33,175 nucleotides of DNA. Source: a virus. The stretch lies in IMG/VR virus record IMGVR_UViG_3300024319_000043, positions 1 to 33,175 of that record. One strand, written 5' to 3'. Of this stretch, positions 9,449 through 17,472 are shown in pieces (position 1 is the stretch's first letter; each line of letters begins with the position of its first letter). The notes under the pieces were generated by a model. It saw only the letters and a program-made list of their open reading frames with translations. It was not told the DNA's origin and did no database searches. The translations under genes and the position numbers were made by a program.

Positions 9449-11947
9449 ATGACCATTGATGTATCGAACAACAATCCACGAATTGAGTACGCACTAGGCC
9501 AGGGCGTAAGCCAAAGCGTCTTTGCGGTTCCGTTTGAGTTCTTTGATAACAGCGACGTGAACATCTACTTCGATGGCGTCCTGAAGACTCAAGGCTCAGA
9601 CTACACGCTGACCGGCGGTGATGGCTCGACGGGCACAGCTACATTTAGCGTAGCTCTTGTTGGGGCTACCGGTGGTTCTATCATTTCGGTGGTACGCCAT
9701 GTATCCTTGGAGCGCAGCACTGACTTCGTTGCTGGCCAAGATATTAGCCGGGCCGCTTTGAATGAGCAGCTTGATACGATCATCGCTCAGATTGCTGATC
9801 TTGATAGTAAGGTTGATCGAACAATTCACTTGAGCGACTTCGAGGTTGCTCCTTCTATGCTTCTTACCGACGATCGCAAAGGTCGGGTATTGGCATTTGA
9901 CGCATCGACTGGCGATGTTGGTGCTGGCCCATTTTCAAACGACATTCAGGTCATTGCGGATAACATTACTCAAATCCTCGATGCAAACAATCAGGCTGCT
10001 GCTGCTGCTGCAAGTGAGGCTGCTGCTGCCAACAGTGCGACTGCTGCTCAAACTGCTGAGACTGCTGCTGAACTAGCTGAGACAAATGCAGAAGCGGCTG
10101 AGGCCAACGCTGCTGCAAGCGAAACTGCTGCCGCCTCTAGCGAAGCTAGCGCTGCAACATCGGCATCAAACGCTGCAAGCTCTGAGACTGCTGCCGCTTC
10201 TAGCGAGGCGAATGCAGCAAACTCAGCCACAGCTTCTGCTGCAAGTGCGTCATCCGCATCAAGCAGTGCAAGTGCAGCTTCTACTTCAGCCACGAATGCT
10301 GCTGCCTCAGAAACCAATGCCGCATCATCTGAAGTCAACGCAGCAGCAAGTGAGGCGGCAGCAGGCGGGTCAGAGGCTGCTGTTGCGTTATCAGCAACGA
10401 ACGCGGCAGCCAGCGCAGCCAGCGCGGCGACTTCGGCCTCAACAGCAACGACGAAGGCGTCTGAGGCACTGTCTTCAGCGTCAGCTGCGTCTGCAAGCGA
10501 GACGAACGCCGCAGCCAGTGAGGCAGCCGCCGCATCCAGCGAGGCAGCATTGGCGGTTTCTGAGGCTGCTGCGCTAGCATCTGAGGTGGCAGCCGCAGTA
10601 TCTGAAGCAAATGCCTCAGCGAGCGCATCGACCGCCTCAACGGCAGCGACAACAGCGACCACGCAGGCATCGAGCGCAACATCATCAGCGTCTAGCGCAG
10701 CAACAAGCGAGGCAAACGCAGCCACGTCTGAAACGAACGCAGCCTCAAGTGAGGCAGCCGCCGCTACTTCTGCATCTGCTGCCTCTACTAGCGCAGTCAA
10801 CGCGGCCACGTCAGAGACCAACTCGGCCTCCTCCGCTACGGCGGCAGCGTCTTCTGCGACATCGGCTTCGGCGTCTGCCGACGCAGCTCTTGCAGCTTTG
10901 GACAGTTTTGATGACCGCTACCTCGGGCAGAAGGCTTCTGATCCTACACTGGACAACGATGGCAACGCTCTTGTGGCTGGCGCTCTGTACTTCAACACCA
11001 CTGACGACATCATGAAGGTTTACGAGGGCTCTGTGTGGGTGGCTGCATATGCTTCACTCTCTGGAGCTTTGTTGCAAGCCAACAACCTTTCGGACGTTCT
11101 GAACGTTGCTGCGTCACGCACAAATCTTGGCCTTGGAACTGCGGCGATTACCGATGCAACCGCTTATGCCACAGCGGCTCAAGGCTCGCTTGCTGACAGC
11201 GCAGTCCAGCCCAACGACGTTAATCCACTTGTAGACACCCACCTAAACACTAGCACAGCTACCTCTGGTGAGGCATTGTTGTGGAACGGTAGTGACTACG
11301 AGTGGGGTGCTGGTGGTGCTACATCTCTTGATGGTCTATCTGATGCTAGAGTAGCAGATAGCTCTATTGGTATTGGTTCTGACGCTCTTGCTAATGACGA
11401 TGGCACAAACAACATTAATACTGCTGTGGGTGGCTTTGCACTTAATGCTAACACTTCTGGTATCAGAAATGCTGCGCTTGGCTATCAAGCTCTGCTAAAT
11501 AACACAACTGGTGCAAACAACGTAGCTGTTGGTCAGGGTGCTGCATTACTTAACACTACAGGTCAAGACAATGTTGCTATTGGTAGAATTGCAATGTCTA
11601 GCAATGTGTCAGGCGGAGAGAATGTAGCTGTAGGCTATCAAGCACTGTTTAACAGCACAGTAGGCCAGAACGTAGCTGTAGGTTATGACGCTGGTTCAAC
11701 GATTACTACAGGTACAAACCTGACTGTGCTAGGCCATAATGCTGAACCGTCTTCTGCTACAGCTACTAATGAAGTAACGCTCGGCAATACTTCGGTAGAC
11801 AAGTTCCGTATTCCCGGTTTGCAATCGTCTGCATCAGACGGTGACATATTGACCTACAACTCAAGTATTGATGCAATTGAATTGCAGCCATCTTCGGGTC
11901 TAAGCACAGGTAAAGCTATCGCTATGTCTATTGTCTTTGGAGGATAA
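9449..11947 (+). CDS. Tail fibre protein (T7-type N-terminus, Ala/Ser repeats, YadA-like C-terminal repeats)
   Basis: The protein has 832 residues. Residues 1 to about 140 match the T7 gp17 N-terminal, tail-binding type (opening VSNNNPRIEYALGQGVSQSVFAVPFEFF). Residues about 183-485 are an almost pure Ala/Ser/Thr/Glu/Asn repeat (motifs like AASEAAAASSEA), probably a trimeric coiled shaft. A transition segment near 490-550 (DRYLGQKASDPTLDNDGNAL) precedes a region at about 650-765 with NVAVGxxAL repeats, as in YadA/Hep_Hag beta-rolls. No S74 autocleaving chaperone is visible at the C-terminus. The fibre would recognise the host surface. The start has GAGG ten bases upstream. C-terminal codons are more AT-rich than the shaft, which suggests exchange. 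Confidence 0.82.
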   Translation: MTIDVSNNNPRIEYALGQGVSQSVFAVPFEFFDNSDVNIYFDGVLKTQGSDYTLTGGDGSTGTATFSVALVGATGGSIISVVRHVSLERSTDFVAGQDISRAALNEQLDTIIAQIADLDSKVDRTIHLSDFEVAPSMLLTDDRKGRVLAFDASTGDVGAGPFSNDIQVIADNITQILDANNQAAAAAASEAAAANSATAAQTAETAAELAETNAEAAEANAAASETAAASSEASAATSASNAASSETAAASSEANAANSATASAASASSASSSASAASTSATNAAASETNAASSEVNAAASEAAAGGSEAAVALSATNAAASAASAATSASTATTKASEALSSASAASASETNAAASEAAAASSEAALAVSEAAALASEVAAAVSEANASASASTASTAATTATTQASSATSSASSAATSEANAATSETNAASSEAAAATSASAASTSAVNAATSETNSASSATAAASSATSASASADAALAALDSFDDRYLGQKASDPTLDNDGNALVAGALYFNTTDDIMKVYEGSVWVAAYASLSGALLQANNLSDVLNVAASRTNLGLGTAAITDATAYATAAQGSLADSAVQPNDVNPLVDTHLNTSTATSGEALLWNGSDYEWGAGGATSLDGLSDARVADSSIGIGSDALANDDGTNNINTAVGGFALNANTSGIRNAALGYQALLNNTTGANNVAVGQGAALLNTTGQDNVAIGRIAMSSNVSGGENVAVGYQALFNSTVGQNVAVGYDAGSTITTGTNLTVLGHNAEPSSATATNEVTLGNTSVDKFRIPGLQSSASDGDILTYNSSIDAIELQPSSGLSTGKAIAMSIVFGG
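9995..10890 (+). repeat. Ala/Ser-coding degenerate repeat in tail fibre shaft
   Basis: This is a long run of GCN, TCN/AGY and GAG codons coding imperfect 7-14 residue Ala/Ser units. The codons drift from GCT-rich at the start to GCA/GCC-rich later, so the array is not a recent perfect tandem duplication. It creates long spurious frames on both strands. Length variation by recombination is expected in such shafts. Confidence 0.85.
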
Positions 11948-11952
11948 GAAAA

Positions 11953-12306
11953 ATGGCAGCTCCTAATATTGTGAACGTAACTACAATCACAGGCAAAACG
12001 GCAGTGCAGGCTGTTGGCACTAGCGCCACGGCAATCGCCACCAACTCTGCGGCAAGCGGTAAGGTGCTGAAGGTCAATGCGCTGTATGTGTCGAATGTGG
12101 ATGGCACAAATAACGCTGAGATTAACGTGGATTTATTCCGCTCAAGCACTGCGTATCACATTGGCAAGACGATTGTTGTGCCTGCCGATGCAACGCTCGA
12201 TGTTATCTCGAAGCCTATCTATCTTGAAGAGGGCGACAGCTTGCGCCTGACTGCCAGTGCGGCATCTGACCTAGAGGCGGTTTGCTCCTACGAAGAGATT
12301 AGCTAA
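11953..12306 (+). CDS. Small virion-type protein, cyanophage-like
   Basis: The protein has 117 residues (APNIVNVTTITGKTAVQAVG at the start, AASDLEAVCSYEEIS at the end). I recognise this as a small structural protein type common near fibre genes of marine phages and cyanophages; its function is unknown. It is predicted to be beta-rich, with no signal peptide. GGAGG sits nine bases before the start, and the stop overlaps the next gene (TAATG). It may form a decoration or a collar for the fibre or adhesin set, as inferred from its place between the fibre and the LamG proteins. Confidence 0.65.
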   Translation: MAAPNIVNVTTITGKTAVQAVGTSATAIATNSAASGKVLKVNALYVSNVDGTNNAEINVDLFRSSTAYHIGKTIVVPADATLDVISKPIYLEEGDSLRLTASAASDLEAVCSYEEIS

Positions 12307-13046
12307 TGGCTGAGTTCCCATCATCCAGTGTAGCTGATGGCGTCTGGACACTGAAGCAGCAGCGCAGGGCATTGCTGGGCAGTGCTTGGCCTGTTGCTGC
12401 TCCGACTGACCAATACTTTGCCAATGTCAGCTTATTGCTACATGGCGATGGCACTGATGGCTCGACTACGTTTACTGATAGTTCTTCTAATAATCTTACT
12501 GTAACAGCAAACGGCAATGCGCAGATCGACACTGCGGTTGTAAAGTATGGCACTGGGTCGATGCAGTTTGGTGCAGTTGGGAATTATATCTCTGTAGCCG
12601 CCGACACAGCCCTTACCTTTGGCTCTGGTGATTTTACTATTGAGTTTTGGGTTTACTTAAACACGCTGTCTGACAATGATTCTATTATATCTCAGGGAAC
12701 ATCTTCACAAAGTGATAACTGGCAATTAGCATATATCAGTAGTCGACTTTATTTTTATTATAGTAACCAGTCAGCTTCACTTGGTTCAACTTCTTTTTCA
12801 ACTGGGCAATGGTATCATATTGCAATGGTTGGAGAAGGCAGCACTATAAAAATTTATGTTGATGGCACTTTGGATGACACTGTTAATTATTCTTATAACT
12901 ATGGGTCGTATGTAACCAGAGTTGGTATAAATCGCGGCGGAACTGAAAACCTTGATGGTTATATTGACGACCTCCGCATCACCAAGGGCATTGCCCGTTA
13001 CACTGCCAACTTCACGCCGCCCACGGCTCCATTCCCAGATCAATGA
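12306..13046 (+). CDS. LamG-type adhesin with short N-terminal tag
   Basis: The protein has 246 residues. Residues 1-29 carry a tag (EFPSSSVADGVWTLKQQRRA ending in WP) that returns in the next two genes. Residues about 37-245 form one concanavalin-like LamG_3 domain: 'VSLLLHGDG', 'DSSSNNLTV', 'FTIEFWVYLN', 'GQWYHIAMV', 'IKIYVDGTLD' and 'GYIDDLRITKGIARYT'. Such domains bind carbohydrate, so a role in host-surface or capsule binding is likely. The middle (12660-12960) is visibly AT-rich compared with its surroundings. It is a paralogue of 13924..15378, with exact shared DNA segments. Confidence 0.75.
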   Translation: MAEFPSSSVADGVWTLKQQRRALLGSAWPVAAPTDQYFANVSLLLHGDGTDGSTTFTDSSSNNLTVTANGNAQIDTAVVKYGTGSMQFGAVGNYISVAADTALTFGSGDFTIEFWVYLNTLSDNDSIISQGTSSQSDNWQLAYISSRLYFYYSNQSASLGSTSFSTGQWYHIAMVGEGSTIKIYVDGTLDDTVNYSYNYGSYVTRVGINRGGTENLDGYIDDLRITKGIARYTANFTPPTAPFPDQ

Positions 13047-13054
13047 GGTGAGAC

Positions 13055-13924
13055 ATGTCGTATCCAACAACATCCTCTGCATCTGACGTTTGGTCTTTAC
13101 GTGATGCTTATAAAGCTGAGGCGGGTGATAACTGGCCTGCATTGCCTGAGCCTTTATCTGTTGATTATCTTATCATCGCAGGCGGTGGTGGTGGTGGTGA
13201 ATGGCAAGGCGGCGGTGGTGGTGCGGGTGGATACCTGACTGGTACAAGCTTGTCACTAGAGACTGGCATAGAATATACAATCACTGTTGGCGCTGGTGGC
13301 CCTCCAAAGGATCGTGGCTCATCAGGAACAACTGGCGGTAACTCTTCAGCATTTAGCCTCACAGCTATTGGTGGTGGTTATGGCGGCGCTAACGATGAAA
13401 ACGGCGGCGCTGGTGGTTCTGGTGGTGGTGCATCCGATGCAACAAGAAGTGGTGGTGCTGCCACAACTGGTCAAGGCTACCGTGGCGGTAACACTTTTGG
13501 CAACGGCGCAGGTGGTGCAGGCGGTGGTGGTGCAGGCGGACAGCCAATTGACATTACGTCATCGTCTCAGGCCAACGTAGTAGCCGACCACTTAGGCGGC
13601 GCAGGTCTTTCATCTAGCATTACTGGCACTGCTGTTCTTCGTGCAAGTGGTGGTAGCGGTGCATTATATAGTGACTCAACTACTGTTGGCCCCGTTGAGG
13701 GTGGCGGTGGTGCAGGTGGTGGCTCGTTCACTGCTGGAACTGCAAACACTGGCGGTGGTGGTGGTGGTAGCTACAGCTACACGCAAGCAGCAGCAGGCGG
13801 CTCAGGCGTAGTAATCATCCGCACTTTATCAACCGCAGCCTCCACAACAGGTTCACCAACTGTCACGACAGACGGATCGTATAACATCTACACCTTTACT
13901 GGCTCGGGGAGCATCACGTTCTAA
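13055..13924 (+). CDS. Glycine-rich adhesin-like protein with same N-terminal tag
   Basis: The protein has 289 residues. The N-terminus (SYPTTSSASDVWSLRDAYKA, then GDNWP) is the same tag as in its neighbours. After the lead-in VDYLIIAGGGGGG, residues about 45-255 are mostly Gly runs with Ala, Ser and Thr, and the end is 'SYNIYTFTGSGSITF'. This matches the glycine-rich surface domain found in phage tail tips, where poly-glycine helices form a receptor-binding sandwich (known for S16 gp38-type adhesins). No enzyme motif is seen. The start has GAGGTGA upstream, and the stop overlaps the next ATG. Confidence 0.7.
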   Translation: MSYPTTSSASDVWSLRDAYKAEAGDNWPALPEPLSVDYLIIAGGGGGGEWQGGGGGAGGYLTGTSLSLETGIEYTITVGAGGPPKDRGSSGTTGGNSSAFSLTAIGGGYGGANDENGGAGGSGGGASDATRSGGAATTGQGYRGGNTFGNGAGGAGGGGAGGQPIDITSSSQANVVADHLGGAGLSSSITGTAVLRASGGSGALYSDSTTVGPVEGGGGAGGGSFTAGTANTGGGGGGSYSYTQAAAGGSGVVIIRTLSTAASTTGSPTVTTDGSYNIYTFTGSGSITF

Positions 13925-15378
13925 TGGCACAGTTTCCTTCATCATCATCGGCATATGGCATCTGGTCTTTGAAAGAGCAGCGTGACGCTGTGCGTGGAGA
14001 TAACTGGCCCTTATACACACCTCCAAGCGATCCAAACTTTTCTGATGTCAGCTTATTGCTGCATGGCGATGGAACAAGCGGTGCGCAGAACAACACGTTC
14101 CTCGACAGCAGCACTAACGACTTTACCATCACCCGCAATGGTAACACCACGCAGGGCAGTTTTTCCCCATACAGCGTGTCTGGCCCGTATAACCCTGCAA
14201 CACACGGCGGTAGCGGGTATTTCGATGGGAGTGGGGACTATCTGTCGATATTAGATAACACTGCATTTGACCTAGAAGGTTCTGATTTTACTATAGAATG
14301 TTGGGTTTACCTTAACACTTATGGCAGCAATTCATTTTCTGCGCCTGTAAGTAAGTGGGTTACTGGCATCCAGTCATGGACAACGTATATAAGTTCTAGT
14401 TCTATTATCTTCTCATATTCGCCTGATGGTTCAGCAGCTAGCTATGTAAACTATACTGCTTCTGTATCTAATCCTTTAAGCACATGGAGCCATTACGCTT
14501 TCACACGTTCAGGTGATACACTTTACATTTTTAAGGATGGTGTTCTTATAAACACTTTTTCTGTAACTGGTCTGGTTATACCAAACCGAACCAGCGCCTT
14601 GCAGATTGGCGCAACAAACAATGGCGGGTATGGAAACTTAAACGGCTATATAAACGACCTCCGCCTTGTCAAAGGCACAGCCCTCTATACATCTGCCTTC
14701 ACCCCACCAACCGCACCCCTCACTGCGGTATCTAACACATCGCTTCTGTGCAACTTCACCAACGCAGGCATCTTCGACAGCACTGGCAAGAACGTGCTTG
14801 AGACTGTGGGCAATGCGCAGATCGACACTGCGGTGACTAAGTTTGGCACTGGGTCGATGGAGTTCGATGGGAGTGGGGATTATTTATTTTCTTCTGCCAA
14901 TACCGCTTTTGACTTTGGGCTGAGTGCTGTTGATTTCACAATAGAGGCTTGGATTTATCCGCAGCAAAACAGAACAGTTCATACGATTGCGGCTGTGTGG
15001 CCCCAAGGTCTTGGCGAGGATCAATGGATTTTTTGCATAAGAGACGGAGTTGTTGGCCTTGTATGGTCGCCAGATAACACAAACGATGTCTTTATAAGTG
15101 GTGGCTCTGTAGCGTTAAATCAGTGGCATCATGTTGCAGTTACAAGAAACGGAAACACTTTTAGGACGTTTTTAAATGGGACGCAAACCGCATCTGGCAC
15201 TAACTCCTCAACATCTGGATCAAGCAACCCACTAACGATTGGATATTTTGGATCGGGGTCTGGAACATCTTCAACCTCTTATTGGGATGGCTACATAGAC
15301 GACCTACGCATTACCAAGGGCGTGGCTCGCTACACCACTAACTTCACCCCACCAACAGACCCATTCCCAGATCAGTGA
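13924..15378 (+). CDS. Double LamG adhesin with same N-terminal tag
   Basis: The protein has 484 residues. The tag (residues 1-29, AQFPSSSSAYGIWSLKEQRD then GDNWP) is followed by two LamG_3 domains, about residues 38-260 and 275-482. Both carry 'FTIExWVYxxx', 'W.H.A.T+.G', a 'DG/NG' turn and a closing 'GYI(N/D)DLR(L/I)(V/T)KG' motif. It looks like a partial duplication of the gene at 12306..13046: parts of the second domain and the C-terminal 'PFPDQ' end are nearly identical in DNA. It is likely a tail-tip carbohydrate-binding protein. Confidence 0.75.
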   Translation: MAQFPSSSSAYGIWSLKEQRDAVRGDNWPLYTPPSDPNFSDVSLLLHGDGTSGAQNNTFLDSSTNDFTITRNGNTTQGSFSPYSVSGPYNPATHGGSGYFDGSGDYLSILDNTAFDLEGSDFTIECWVYLNTYGSNSFSAPVSKWVTGIQSWTTYISSSSIIFSYSPDGSAASYVNYTASVSNPLSTWSHYAFTRSGDTLYIFKDGVLINTFSVTGLVIPNRTSALQIGATNNGGYGNLNGYINDLRLVKGTALYTSAFTPPTAPLTAVSNTSLLCNFTNAGIFDSTGKNVLETVGNAQIDTAVTKFGTGSMEFDGSGDYLFSSANTAFDFGLSAVDFTIEAWIYPQQNRTVHTIAAVWPQGLGEDQWIFCIRDGVVGLVWSPDNTNDVFISGGSVALNQWHHVAVTRNGNTFRTFLNGTQTASGTNSSTSGSSNPLTIGYFGSGSGTSSTSYWDGYIDDLRITKGVARYTTNFTPPTDPFPDQ

Positions 15379-15384
15379 GGCAGC

Positions 15385-15846
15385 ATGGCACACTTTGCAA
15401 AAATCGTTGGTAATGGATACAGGGTTGCTGAAGTTATCGTGGTCAACAATAGCGAACTGCTTGACGAAAATGGTGTTGAGCAAGAGCATCTTGGTGCTGC
15501 CTTCTGCGAGAAACTGCTTGGCGGTCGATGGGTGCAAACAAGCTACAACGGCAACCTCCGCAAGAACTTTGCAGGCGTTGGTTATTGGTATGACCCACAG
15601 CGTGATGCCTTCATTGCACCACAGCCATATCCAAGCTGGACGCTAGACGAAGATACCTGCACTTGGGTTGCACCTGTTGCCTATCCTGACGATGGCAATG
15701 CGTATATCTGGGATGAGCAGTCAGTGTCTTGGGTTGAGCCACAGACAGAACCAGTGATTGACACCATTGCCTCTGTAATTGCAGATGACACAGTGATTTA
15801 TGTCTCTGGTGATGATACAATATTCGGAAGTGACACAGCAGGATAA
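15385..15846 (+). CDS. Conserved marine phage protein, function unknown
   Basis: The protein has 153 residues. The first 110 residues (AHFAKIVGNGYRVAEVIVVN, 'GGRWVQTSYNGNLRKNFAGVGYWYD', 'PYPSWTLDEDTCTWVAPVAYP') are a pattern I know from cyanophage and other marine phage genomes, often near fibre genes. The rest is acidic and variable. It probably belongs to the virion or fibre cassette, but no function is established. GAGG lies eight bases before the ATG. Confidence 0.65.
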   Translation: MAHFAKIVGNGYRVAEVIVVNNSELLDENGVEQEHLGAAFCEKLLGGRWVQTSYNGNLRKNFAGVGYWYDPQRDAFIAPQPYPSWTLDEDTCTWVAPVAYPDDGNAYIWDEQSVSWVEPQTEPVIDTIASVIADDTVIYVSGDDTIFGSDTAG

Positions 15847-15890
15847 CTTCCGAGATGATGTGACGTGGCCTGCTAAACCGGAATAAAGCT

Positions 15891-16115
15891 ATGGACTTAC
15901 TTAACCTCGTTATTGAATACATCGTCGTGCCAATCTGCGCGGCTGTCTGGCTGATCTATAATAAGATCAACACGCATCACACCGACATCGAGGTTCTGAA
16001 GGCTACCGCTGCGGCCAACAAAGAGGCCCATGACCGTGAGTTCAAAGAGGTGCGCGAAAACTTTAAGCGCGTGTTTGAGAAGCTGGATGGCATTGAAGAA
16101 GCATTGAGGAAATAA
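15891..16115 (+). CDS. One-helix membrane protein in lysis cassette
   Basis: The protein has 74 residues. One hydrophobic helix (about residues 5-23, NLVIEYIVVPICAAVWLIY) is followed by a charged coiled coil (residues 28-74). The N-terminal anchor plus long helix just before holin and endolysin genes resembles an inner-membrane spanin or a holin accessory protein. No paired outer-membrane lipoprotein was found, so the spanin call is only a suggestion. Confidence 0.6.
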   Translation: MDLLNLVIEYIVVPICAAVWLIYNKINTHHTDIEVLKATAAANKEAHDREFKEVRENFKRVFEKLDGIEEALRK

Positions 16116-16119
16116 TCTG

Positions 16120-16485
16120 ATGGGTATTCTTGCAAAGATTTTTGGATCAGGTGACGTAATCAAGTCAGGCATCGATCTGATTGATAGCTTTCACACCTCT
16201 ACTGAGGAAGAGATCGCGGCTAAGACCAAAGCCAAGGTCGAGATCATGAACGCCTATGCTCCATTCAAGCTGGCGCAACGTGTGATCGCATTCTCTTTCA
16301 CTGCAACGTACCTAATCTGCTTTGCCATGGTGCTAGGCTTTACTTTGATGGACCGCGTAGCTGACGCAGCCAAGGTTCAACAGGTGCTCGAGGACTTTCA
16401 GATTGGCTGGTCGATGCTGGTTATTCTAGGCTTTTACTTTGGCGCTGGTGCTGCTGAAGGGTTTCTCGAAAGGAAAAAGAAATGA
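16120..16485 (+). CDS. Probable holin (GTA-holin-like)
   Basis: The protein has 121 residues. A short amphipathic N-terminus (LAKIFGSGDVIKSGIDLID) precedes a charged helix and two hydrophobic helices, at about 55-74 (VIAFSFTATYLICFAMVLGF) and 95-112 (WSMLVILGFYFGAGAAEG), with a Lys-rich tail. This matches the phage/GTA holin type that makes membrane holes for endolysin release. It overlaps the endolysin gene by four bases (ATGA) and has AGGAAA upstream. Confidence 0.72.
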   Translation: MGILAKIFGSGDVIKSGIDLIDSFHTSTEEEIAAKTKAKVEIMNAYAPFKLAQRVIAFSFTATYLICFAMVLGFTLMDRVADAAKVQQVLEDFQIGWSMLVILGFYFGAGAAEGFLERKKK

Positions 16486-16934
16486 CCTTCCGACTTTCAG
16501 GACGCAGCTTGAGCAAGCTGGCAGGCGTGGATGAACATCTGGTAGCGGTAATAAAAACTGCTATTCACCTGACCAAGACTGACTTTGGTGTGATCTGCGG
16601 TGTGCGCACGATTGAGGAGCAGCGCCAGCTAGTAGCCAAGGGCGCCAGCAAAACCATGAAGTCTAAGCACCTGGACGGTGACGCTGCGGACCTCATGGCA
16701 TACATTGGCCCGCGTGGTTCCTGGGAGTTGAGTCTTTACGATGACATTGCTGATGCGATGAAGCAGGCCGCTATTGCTACGGGCGTTAGCCTTCGCTGGG
16801 GTGCAGCCTGGCATATCAATGATATTCGTAAATGGGACGGGACTATGGAAGAGGCGATGAATGAGTACGTTGATCTTCGCCGGTCGCAAGGTAAGCGCCC
16901 ATTCATTGATGGGCCTCACTTTGAGTTGACATAA
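16482..16934 (+). CDS. Endolysin, M15-family L-alanyl-D-glutamate-type peptidase
   Basis: The protein has 150 residues, with the zinc peptidase motifs of the M15C type: SKHLDGDAAD (residues 61-70, His63 and Asp70 as ligands), RWGAAW (105-110) and GPHFEL (144-149, His146). The length fits single-domain endolysins such as the T5 type. No signal peptide is present, so it needs the holin upstream. AAAGGAA precedes the ATG. Its 3' end overlaps the convergent DnaA-like gene by 19 bases, leaving no room for a terminator after the last late gene. Confidence 0.9.
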   Translation: MTFRLSGRSLSKLAGVDEHLVAVIKTAIHLTKTDFGVICGVRTIEEQRQLVAKGASKTMKSKHLDGDAADLMAYIGPRGSWELSLYDDIADAMKQAAIATGVSLRWGAAWHINDIRKWDGTMEEAMNEYVDLRRSQGKRPFIDGPHFELT

Positions 16935-17404
16935 TTCATTACGACATCGGTGATCTGATCCGCAAAGTATTCGGCCATGGTTTCGTATCTTTCTTTGATC
17001 GCTTCATCCACACACTTATCCAGGCATTCTTCGGAGAGCCTGGTATAAAGCAGCTCTGACATCGAGCCTGTCTTCAGGTCTATCTTTCTGAAGACATCTC
17101 CCTTTTTCCGCGCGTATCTCATGGCCTCATGATCCACGTCTTTATGGCAAGGCATTTTCTTTTTGCTAGCTTGCGGTCCTTTTAATAGTTCGCTGTGCCG
17201 ATAGATGCCGTGCGTCACTGACGAGTGGTGGATATTGAAGAACCTAGCAATCTGCCCTGTTGTGTATCCTGCCGCATTGAATGCGTGCATCGCTTCTTGG
17301 CGAGCCCTAACGAGCCTGGCATCTCTGTCTTTGCGGAGCATTTGCTCTACGGTGAGGTGATGCTTCTTGGCCACTGAGAAGAAGATTTCATTGTAGTCTG
17401 TCAT
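16916..17404 (-). CDS. Orphan DnaA domain IV-like DNA-binding protein
   Basis: The protein has 162 residues. Residues 1-27 resemble the helix leading into DnaA domain IV. Residues 28-70 (DARLVRARQEAMHAFNAAGY, then TTGQIARFFNIHHSSVTHGI) match its DnaA-box-binding helices, including a variant of the 'DHTTVxHA' signature as 'HHSSVTHG'. There is no AAA+ domain. The remaining 90 residues are charged and unknown. It could bind DnaA boxes in host or phage DNA and alter initiation. GGAGAA precedes the start. It is the last leftward gene, beyond a strong terminator, so its expression may differ from the rest. Confidence 0.78.
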   Translation of the reverse strand: MTDYNEIFFSVAKKHHLTVEQMLRKDRDARLVRARQEAMHAFNAAGYTTGQIARFFNIHHSSVTHGIYRHSELLKGPQASKKKMPCHKDVDHEAMRYARKKGDVFRKIDLKTGSMSELLYTRLSEECLDKCVDEAIKERYETMAEYFADQITDVVMNYVNSK

Positions 17405-17419
17405 GGTGTTCTCCTGATG

Positions 17420-17444
17420 AAAAAGGCGGGACCGAAGCCCCGCC
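17420..17444 (-). terminator. Rho-independent terminator with UUCG loop (leftward)
   Basis: Read on the minus strand: GGCGGGGC, loop TTCG, GTCCCGCC, then TTTTT. It has an eight-pair stem with one G-U pair, the very stable UUCG tetraloop and a five-T run. It lies between the SSB-like gene and the DnaA-like gene and should end most early transcripts. Confidence 0.9.
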
Positions 17445-17472
17445 AGTTGGATGCAAAAGCACCGGGCAGTAA

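Noticed and set aside
10048-10821. Long Ala/Val-rich frame on the minus strand (257 codons)
   Set aside because: It is the mirror of the Ala/Ser codon repeat in the fibre shaft; GCN/TCN repeats keep several frames open. No ribosome site and no plausible domain.
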